A DNA stretch of 64,000 bases from Gnetum montanum (Eukaryota > Streptophyta > Gnetopsida > Gnetales > Gnetaceae): NCBI GenBank assembly GCA_015680685.1, contig MNCI01035854.1:359200-423199 (forward strand), in the 5' to 3' direction. Below are positions 56,380 through 64,000 of the stretch, one piece after another. A model generated the notes under the pieces. That model did no database searches. It was not told where the DNA came from and saw nothing but the letters and a program-made list of their open reading frames with translations. A program made the translations under genes and the position numbers. Position 1 is the stretch's first letter; every line of letters begins with the position of its first letter.

Positions 56380-57860
56380 TCCTTCTCTTCTGCGTCATCC
56401 CATTGTAACCGAGACAAGTGGTCAGCAACCACATTCTCAATCCCCTTCTTATCTACCATGGTAAGATCAAACTCCTGAAGAATCACCAGCCACGGGATTA
56501 TGCGAGGGCTCACCATTGGTTTGTTCATCAGGAACCGGATAGCACTGTGGTTAGTATGCACAAACACCTTGTATCCGAGCACATAGTGCCGAAATTTATC
56601 CAAGGCGAACACCACCACCATCAAATCCTTTTCGGTGGTGGTGTAGTTCAACTGAGCATCCATAATGCTACGACTTGCACAGTGGATATAATAAGGACGT
56701 TTCTGATCATCACATTGTATAAGCATGGCTCCCAAGGCATAGTTGGATGCGTCTATCATAATGTGAAAGGGCCTGGACCAATTAGGGGCTCATAGAACTA
56801 GAGTTTCTATGAGTTTCTGTTTTAGCACTTGGAATGTAGACTTGCATTCCTTGGTCCAGATGAACAGAGCATCCTTCTTTGTCAACTCTACCAATGGCTT
56901 GGTGATCTTCAAGAAGTTTTCAATGAATCGCTGGTAGTAACCAGTGTGTCCAAGGAATGATCGAACATCTTTGACGGTACTTGGTTGGTGGGTAATTCCT
57001 TGGATAACCTTGATCTTTTCAGGATCTACGCTAATCCCTATTTGTGAGATGCGATGCCCCAGCACAATGCCTTCTTGGATCATCAAATGGCTCTTTTGCC
57101 AATTGAGCCATAGATTGGTGTCTACACACCTTTTCAGAACCTGCTTTAGACGATGCAAAGCTTGCTCGAACGTGGCCCCATAGGTGGAGAATTCATCCAT
57201 GAAGACTTCCACCCCATTACCGATTTTTTGTTGGAAGATGCTTAGGACAAGGCGTTGGAACGTAGCGGGCACATTGGACAGGCCAAAGGGCATCTTCTTG
57301 TATGCGAAAGCCCCCCATGGACTTGTGAAAGTAGTTTTGGCCTGGTCCTCTGGTGTTATTTGGATTTGGTTATAACCACTATAACCATCCAAAAAGCTAT
57401 AGTAGCGGTGCCTTGCTATGGTGTCCAACACCTGGTTCACAAATGGGAGCAGGAAGTGGTTCTTGAAGGTTGCCATATTGAGCAATCAAAAATCAATACA
57501 AACCCTTCACTTGCCACCTTTTTTGGGCACAATAACGAGTGGGCTAACCCATTCTCTATTGGCGACAGAATAGATAAATCCTGCCTTTAGTAATTGTTCG
57601 ATCTCATCTTTTACGATCTGCTTCAATTTGGGATTCAACTGTCTTTGTGGTTGTCATCGTTTTTTCATGGAAGGGTCAAGATAGATCTGATGCTGGAAAA
57701 TCCTAGGATCAACTCTAGTCAACTCAGGATATGACCATGCGAATGCAGCAACCCATTTGTTTACCACCTCCAACAACTTCTTCTTCTGTTCTGGAGCAAG
57801 GGCAACATTAATGATTACTGGCCTTCCATTTTGCAAAAATGCATACTCTAAGTGAGCTAG
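56380..57860 (-). pseudogene. E6 reverse transcriptase and RNase H
   Basis: The RT from 57485 to 56790 is open for 231 codons: LNMATFKNHFLLPFVNQVL, DGYSGYNQIQITPEDQ, AYKKMPFGLSNVPATFQRL, IQEGIVLGHRISQIGISVDP. The catalytic motif is FMDE (57203-57192), not FMDD. Upstream: ALAPEQKKKLLEVVNKW and NREWVSPLVIVPKKGGK. RNase H: MIDASNYALGAMLIQCDD, TTEKDLMVVVFALDKF, VFVHTNHSAIRFLMNK (Asn in place of Asp in TDH), VVADHLSRLQW. Few stops. With Glu in the second catalytic position polymerase activity would be expected to be weak or absent. Confidence 0.9.
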
Positions 57861-58199
57861 TAAAGAATTTAACTCAAGGGGCTCTTGTTTGAAGCTCTCA
57901 AGGATTTCTAGCTTCCCCCAGTCATCTTGGTCATCAATAGTGGAGACCTATTGATGAATCTCTTCCATTTCATCTCTGCTATTAATGTAGGCTTGTACAA
58001 GCCCCTCTGATGGTTCCATGCATAATGCGCTGCTAGCAGGATCAGTTGTCAGCCACTGGGTGCCTTCTTGGTTAGTGGCTGCTGCGTACAGGCACTGTTG
58101 AACAGGTGATTCCTCGGTACACTAGCTGCATGCTTGAAGGGATATCCGCTTAGCAAACCATAATTGCTACACATAGTTGCACCCTGAGTCACTATACGC

Positions 58200-58661
58200 A
58201 ATGCATGGAACATGTTTCTTCTCGACCTTCCCGAAAGGATTTTCCTTTAAAATTTCAAGGGATAGATCGCGGAGGCCTAGTTGTGCATCCATCGTGCTTA
58301 GCTAGGCCCTTCCCATGATGATTGGGAAGTTCCCCTTGCAGTTCTCTACATGGATGACTAGGAAATTAGCAGGGTAGGACCACCCATAGACAGTGGTCAC
58401 AATGTCCTCCACCAATCCCAAGGAAACGGTGATGGACTAGTCTGCTAACTTGAGCCGGATGTTGCTCTTCTTTAGCAAGGGCAGGTTCCAGTTCTTGTAC
58501 ATATCATGAGAGATCAAATTGACTCCTGACCTTGAGTCTAAAAGAGCTTTGCATGGCTCATTCCTTACCACCTGAAGACAGATGAGGGGGCTTCCTAGAT
58601 TAGTTAATTTCTTGGGAAGATGACCTGCTTTGATCCAGTCGGTCATGACATGTGTGAGCAT
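58200..58661 (-). pseudogene. E6 protease domain
   Basis: MLTHVMTDWIKAGHLPKK. The active-site region is CKALLDSRSGVNLISHDMY (D-S-R instead of D-S-G). Then NFPIIMGRA, a stop, and LSTMDAQLGLRDLS. Two stops. Confidence 0.72.
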
Positions 58662-58689
58662 GACTGGCTGGACATTGGAGTGTTGTTAT

Positions 58690-61117
58690 TATTGGCTTGG
58701 AGGCCACTTTGATGGTGGGATAGTGGAGGCACTTGTAGGTTTAGAGGCACTGGCCACAGGTGTATGCGATGGTATGTTCAGATTGTTGGGCCGGAAAAAG
58801 GGACGTTTTCGTGGCTTGGGTTCCAATCCACTCGACTGAGGTGCCAATTGTAAGTTAATAGCCCTCGTAGCATTTCGTTGTTGCGACTGTGGTGATATCT
58901 CTCCCTGCATTGATGGAGCAGGTGGCAGCTGAGTGGGATGTGGTGGAGGAGTGGCAGGAGAAGGTGATGGAGGATAGAAGAGATGTGGGTTGTCCCCCCT
59001 GGGTGATGCAGATTGAGGTTGGAAATACTCTAGGGATGGTAATAACTTGGAAAGGCCACATGACTGGAAGAGTCTCTTGGAGAGATCGGTTGCTGAACAT
59101 AGTACCCATAAGGATCTGGCTGTTTATAAGGGTATTACTACCTTAGAGGTGGCATCCCCCATGTTTGCGGGTGCTGCCACTGTTGGAAGTATTCGTATGG
59201 TTGCGGTGGTGCTCCACTTGGATAGTATCCTTGCTGCTGCTAGTGGAACCACCTAGAATTGCCTTGTGGATAAGGCAACCTTTAAGGTGTTTGCCGTTGT
59301 GCCAAGCGAGGGTTCAATGTGTACACCCCAGACTCTTGAAGATGTGACACCAAGGGACAACATCCCTTAGGATGTTCATATTGGCATATGCCACATTCAT
59401 CGTCCTCCTCGATGTCAGAGTCTACAACTTGCTCTGCTACAGCAACCTTGCCCTTCCCCTTGTGTTGGCCACGTTCAGCTTCCTTCTTCCTATGTTGATC
59501 CCGGTCATTACTTTGGTCTCTGGACTCCTCAGCGATTTTCAACACATTTTGAACTCTTTCGTCCAAAGAGTCCCACATCTTATCCACATTTGCCGATATT
59601 TCAAATGTGAACTTTTGTAATGGCAAAGTCTTTCGATTCACCGCTGCCTCTAATGGTGATTCATCCTCTTCATCACAAAATCGGACCTCCCTTTTTTTGA
59701 GGAAAGGGTCCCGGTTGATTTCTTCTACACTCTCCTTTTTCCTAAGTTCTCCTTCTTCCCTGGCCACCTGTTCAATGAGGCATTGCAATTGATGGACCCT
59801 TAGCTCTGACAATCGCCCCTAAGCGTACACGCCAAGGGTCTTTCACATTTCAAAACGGAGCCCTTCAATGATGTGGCGAAGCTATGCCCACTGAGAGTAA
59901 CCATGATTAGGGCATCGATGCAACAATGAGTAGTACCTGCTCATGGCAGCATCCAAGGGTTCATGATTCCCTTGTTTCTAGCCTTGGATCTACCATCTCA
60001 GATTCGCCACTCTAGAGTACGTTTGATACTTGTCATTGAAAATTTCAAGCATCGTACTCCATATTCTGATTGATTCTGGCTCCAAGGACCGGTACCAACT
60101 TTTAGCTTCTTTAATGAGCATGCGAGGGAACAGCTTCAGCTTCTGCTAGTCATTGTCAATTTTTTGCAGGGTGCAGGCATCATGGAATGCCTGCAGGTGA
60201 GTCAGCGGATCACAATTGTATCCCCCTTCAAATCTAGGGATGTTGTTCATATCAACGCACTTGATCCAGCTATCCTTCATGTGCCTACTAGGTATTTGGA
60301 CTACCTCAGAGATCTGGAGCATACTTCGAGTAGCCAACAACGACTCATCTGAATCATAGTCCTGGTGGGGACCATGATGTCTATGACGATTTCGGCTATC
60401 CTTCCTTTCATGTCGGCGAGCATCATGCAATTGCTCACACGCTTCCTCACGTTGTCCCTTCTGAACCTTTTTTCCATCGTCCTTTCACTCCCTCCTACCT
60501 CGGTTATGATCAAAGCCTAAGCTGGATGAAGGAGAAGGAGAGCGAGAGGATGGAGAAGAAGGAGAGGGATCTCTCCATCTACCCTAATGACGGTCCCGAT
60601 CGTCCCGTTCATCTTTGCTATGTGACCCTCCATCCCCTTGGCGATCTTGGCCACCTAGATGCTTGGATTGAATCATGGATTGGAGGACCTGCTGCCCCAG
60701 GGGAAGTTCGGTTGAATGGGTATCATGAAAGATGGGATCCCCATCATCCTGCAGCCCTTGTGAAAATAAGGGGTTACTAAATTGTTTCCCCTTCAGCTGT
60801 TCATATCTATCCACTTGCTGCTGATCTCTTGCTCATTGAGCCTCAGTGAGATGATAGTCCCAGTAGTCATGGTCCTCCATGACATACTTTGTTCCAAGGT
60901 CCGGGATGCCCAATCTGCCAAGATTGTGAAATAGCATCGTAGGGGTCGATCGGTCGGGAGGGTGTACAATATTTTCCTCCATGTCCTGCCATAATAGATG
61001 CTCATCCTGATGTAGGATGAACATGAAATCAGGGACGTACTCATCGGGATGCTTGTACACTACTCGACACTCCTACGGCACCGGTGGGGTGGATATCTCC
61101 CTCCTACGAGAAGACAT
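58690..61117 (-). pseudogene. E6 gag
   Basis: MSSRRREISTPPVP, a stop, then ECRVVYKHPDEYVPDFMFIL. EDHDYWDYHLTEAQ follows, then a charged Arg/Asp/His linker. Capsid: PRFEGGYNCDPLTHLQAFHD and more. 59812-59282 is open for 176 codons, with VDKMWDSLDERVQNVLKIAE and zinc knuckle CGICQYEHPKGCCP. The Gln/Pro/Tyr-rich tail reaches the protease. Several stops. Confidence 0.85.
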
Positions 61118-61284
61118 ATTGGACATTAGATGGTCCATGTAATCGATGTACCATACTATTTACTTTAATCCGCCTAGCATGTGTAAATATTTCTATCCTG
61201 GGTCCGTTCCAACAAATTGAATGATAATTTCACTAAGGTTAGATGACGCATGTAAAACTTAATAGTCCTCGGCAACGACGCCAA
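61118..61284 (-). other. E6 primer-binding site and leader
   Basis: Minus strand TGGCGTCGTTGCCGAGGA next to the LTR differs at two bases from the tRNA-Asp complement. Confidence 0.85.
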
Positions 61285-62163
61285 TGACGAGCGGCTAGGT
61301 ACCCCTACGCCCAACCATACAAATCATGGGCGTTCACACACGACTTGGTTGAATTCCATAGACTGTAAGCACTTAACATACACCAAACTCTAACCAGCGA
61401 AACCTTGGGTTAGAACGGTCGTTGTCTTCCTAATCTCACTTGTGGCGTTCTCTTTACGATGGTTCAGTGAGATTAAGGCTAATGATTTTTATATCTTTTT
61501 GCATATATTTTGGCGGCTAATTTAAGGTATGAAAAGTAAGGAATAAATTATTATCTACTCTATAATTACCCTAGCTTGTACTTTAACTATTCCTAGCATA
61601 AGTATCCAATCCCATCTTTCGAGCATGTTTTGAGCATCTCCTAACACTTCTGTGTTACCAGACGTTAAGCGTCACTAGGTTTACCAAGTGTTTGATTTAC
61701 GTTTGAGATGGTCGTACTTATGGCCTTTACGAACTATGAGTAAACGATAGCGATTAAGATAACAATAATAGAAACTTAAGTAATTAACATGTAACTAACA
61801 AAGCATAAAAATCTTAAACTACTAAATGCATAAAATAGCTAAGTCCAAATGCTGCAAGGAATGCTTGAATAGTTCGTCTTTATTGTTGTCATGCCAATGG
61901 GCTCAGATACATCAATGCTCGAATAAAGAGCCGATCACTTTTCTTACACCTGCTGCGGGCACTTGGAAAATATTCTATCTCCTGCAGGAACAAACTATAA
62001 GAGCTTCACTACAACTGACTAAAAGATGCCTAAATGAGGCGGAAGGCCCTCTTATTTATAGGCCGAGATAGGCGGCTGCGTAAATGTCAACGTAGGAAAG
62101 CTACGTCGATGTGGCCGCATATACGCAGCCTAGTTGATGCATTGACTTAATGAAACTTCATCA
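61285..62163 (-). repeat. E6 5' LTR (879 bp)
   Basis: Plus ends TGACGAGCGGC...TTCATCA. It is 21 bp shorter than its partner, through indels in the U3 motif array. Confidence 0.95.
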
Positions 62164-62345
62164 TCGATGTATACCCCTCAACATCAGATATCCGACGTTG
62201 CACCTGGGCTTCGACGTTGGGGCCTTGTTAATGGAACCATTTTATCAGAGCCTTGTTATTAGAGCCCTGTTATTGAAGCTAGGATATTGGAGCCTTGTTA
62301 TTGAAGCCCTGTTATTGGATAACCTAGCCAATTGATGATTCATCA
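62164..62345 (-). repeat. E5 3' LTR, second part (U3) with 14-bp tandem array
   Basis: After the TSD copy TCGAT the E5 U3 resumes. 62251-62320 is five 14-bp units of the type CCYTGTTATTGRAG in exact register, with weaker units on both sides. It ends GATTCATCA. Confidence 0.88.
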
Positions 62346-64000
62346 TACCCCCATGACTGAATAAAAACTTATCCTCGAGTTAAGATAGGATCAAGCTTTC
62401 TTTACAAAATTAGAAAGGTATGGAATTATTGACTGATGCTAACTACTAACTAACTCTAAGTGCCGCATTACAAAATTTTATTTGTAGTGGATGTATACAA
62501 AATGATAGAATGATAAAAACACTGGACAAACTTTGCAGATTACAAAATTTGCAGGGTCTTTAAGAATCTGCTAAAGATGATTCTTTGTGTTGCCACTAGC
62601 AATGGCAAACTTCCAACCTTAATTATTATGTCGATGCTTCTTTGGTTATGTAGAACATTCTTGAAGGATGGACTGAAATTTCTTCTCATTGTCCCATGGA
62701 TCTAGCAAACATGCAATGCTTAAGCTGCTATCTTGTATGTGCTATGATTTGTCCATGGGCATATCCTCCGTTGCCCCTCTCTTGGCTTCGTTTTCATGTC
62801 CAGCAAAAGACCTTCTCCCTTAGGCATTTCTTTTAGCATCATCTATAGTTACCAAACGATCAACATTAGTTTTGGTAAATTTTCCTTAATAATTAACCCT
62901 TTTCAGATCCCTTAGTTTTTGTTTAAGCACAAGGTGATTATAGCCTACTATTCCCAAGTATATGAGGTAACTAAAATCATTAAGTTGTTCACATTATTTT
63001 GATCCAATACTATTAGTTACCATGATGTTCAAAAATAGGATGTTGGAAAAATTTCAAAAATTTTAAAGTAGGCATCCCTATAAGCATAACTCTATAAGCA
63101 CATAGGTTTTCAAACAATTGAAACCAAAGTTCTAATTTAGAAAATGGCCAAGAAATATTAATGGATATTTTAACAGAAAAGTAGGAAAAAGTAAAAAAGT
63201 AATTGAAAGTGATGAAAAGTAGTCCCAAAATTATGCATAAATTCAAAGAAATTGTCATTGATGTTCTGGAAGATGTGAAGGCTAGTTCAAAGCCATGATC
63301 AATAAGTGGGTCCTTCCCAAAGTAGGCTCTTGCCATAATACCCTTACATAACCACTTTTGTAGATGTCTATGGGCACCCGAGAAATTTAATGTAGACCAT
63401 GCCTTTGTTCCAAACAACACACAAGTACCATGATTAAGATGTTGCACTATACTACACAAAACCAAAAGGCTCATAATCACATGTAGCAATGAGGTGAATA
63501 ATGGGATGAGAAGGAATTGCCGAGATCGGGATGTAAGGTACTTGACCATGTCCACAACAAGTTTTTATGACGAGGGTGATTAAAATGATCAACATACCTA
63601 TTCGTCCAAGTTCAAACTAAGTCCATACAATGAACAATGACCTTGCATGGATGTGTTCCATCCTACCAACCACCATGAGTCCACAACCACCTCAAAGAAC
63701 AATCATCACTCTAAAAAGAGAAGAAAAGAGAAAAAGAAAGGAAGGGCCTTAGTTAGAGAATTGCCTTCACGCATGGGTAACATGTCTTTCCAGCCTCATA
63801 ACCAATGCTTGTAGCCCATTATTGTATTTAAGGGGTGTGCTTTGAATTCCTATTATTATTATTTTTTTTTTCTTTTTTTCTTTTTTCTCTTTTATTTTCT
63901 TTCTTTTCTTTTTTTCTTTTTTTTCTCTTTTATTTTCTTTCTTTCTTGTTTTTTGAATAGGAACCACACCATGCAAAGAGAGAGCTTCCTTTTTATTGGT
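62346..64000 (-). other. E5 internal region: PPT, unrecognised 0.95 kb, conserved noncoding blocks
   Basis: PPT next to the LTR. 62360-63300 shows no aORF or other gene. The G-rich block is at 63304-63327. Hairpin arms are at 63847-63853 (TTCCTAT) and 63957-63963 (ATAGGAA), around a pyrimidine-rich loop (63854-63956 on the plus strand). A 180-codon open frame at 63013-63555 overlaps the conserved noncoding block and looks incidental. Confidence 0.6.

Larger units (their letters stand above)
49023..62163 (-). mobile_element. E6: full-length Athila-like element nested in the E5 LTR
   Basis: The element is 13,141 bp on the minus strand. LTRs are 49023-49922 and 61285-62163. The TSD is CCGAT/TCGAT (49018-49022 and 62164-62168), one transition apart. 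Complete gene order: gag 61117, PR, RT, RH, INT, hairpins, internal promoter, aORF. It has the longest open pol stretches in the window (231 and 259 codons), so it is probably among the younger insertions. That agrees with its nested position. Confidence 0.95.
48280..64000 (-). mobile_element. E5: partial related element, minus strand, hosting E6
   Basis: Inserted in the E2 3' LTR. Its 3' LTR is 48280-49022 plus 62169-62345 (about 920 bp), split by E6. The PPT follows (minus strand CAGTCATGGGGGTA), then internal sequence to the window end. Only about 950 bp lies between the PPT and the conserved post-INT block, so there is no room for an aORF of the usual 2.8 kb. Right LTR and TSD not visible. 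Confidence 0.8.

Noticed and set aside
63013-63555. 180-codon open frame on the minus strand in E5
   Set aside because: Overlaps the conserved noncoding G-rich block that is plainly not coding in E1, E2 and E6. Composition is Phe/Leu/Ser-rich from AT-rich DNA.

Overview
The window is land-plant nuclear DNA from a large, repeat-choked genome. Introns with GT/AG borders, plant-type host genes, AT-rich spacers and nested LTR retrotransposons all point that way. The retrotransposons are old and decayed, which suggests a gymnosperm, but that is inference. About 85% of the window is mobile-element sequence. Two runs of N (20885-21820 and 38104-39075) and a single N at 711 mark assembly gaps.

Layout. 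(1) 1-5700: host DNA with one apparently intact two-exon gene on the minus strand (3321-5479) for a small, probably mitochondrial protein. (2) 5700-20192: a 5'-truncated LINE on the minus strand, split by a full-length Ty3/gypsy element, E1 (6521-19197, plus strand, TSD ACAAC). (3) 20455-22215: a Ty1/copia RT-RNase H remnant around the first gap. (4) 22919-23304: a minus-strand first exon that resembles the N-terminus of plant REV1, with a TGACGTCA palindrome upstream. (5) about 23631-48279: a second, decayed gypsy element, E2 (plus strand), broken by three insertions. These are E3 in gag (25548-34378, minus, TSD AGGGG), E4 in the RNase H region (37826-40719, termini TGTTGG/CCAACA, TSD GTATG, carrying a kelch-gene scrap), and E5 in the 3' LTR (48280 to beyond the window end, minus). 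E6 (49023-62163, minus, TSD CCGAT/TCGAT) is inserted in the LTR of E5.

E1, E2, E3, E5 and E6 are one extended lineage. All have LTR ends TGATGA/TCATCA or close variants. The junctions that are visible show a PBS complementary to tRNA-Asp (E1, E2, E3, E6) and a polypurine tract with core TGGGGGTA (all five). The pol proteins read as Athila-like. E1, E2 and E6 have the order gag-PR-RT-RH-INT, then a long noncoding stretch, then an additional ORF (aORF) of about 2.8 kb in the place where Athila-type elements carry an env-like gene. The aORF reads as a 'putative plant transposon protein'-like domain followed by a long coiled coil. E3 keeps gag and aORF but has no pol at all.

The most interesting signals lie in the stretch between INT and aORF. 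Upstream of the aORF each element has a short-motif array followed by a TATA box that copies the style of its own LTR U3: GTCGACG-type in E1, E2 and E6, GATATCG-type in E3. Then come a splice donor and a splice acceptor that abuts the aORF ATG exactly. This looks like a dedicated internal promoter with a leader intron for the aORF. The same stretch also holds a hairpin with compensatory changes, a second polypurine-like tract, and a G-rich block shared by all five elements. No CRISPR array, rRNA or convincing tRNA gene was seen.
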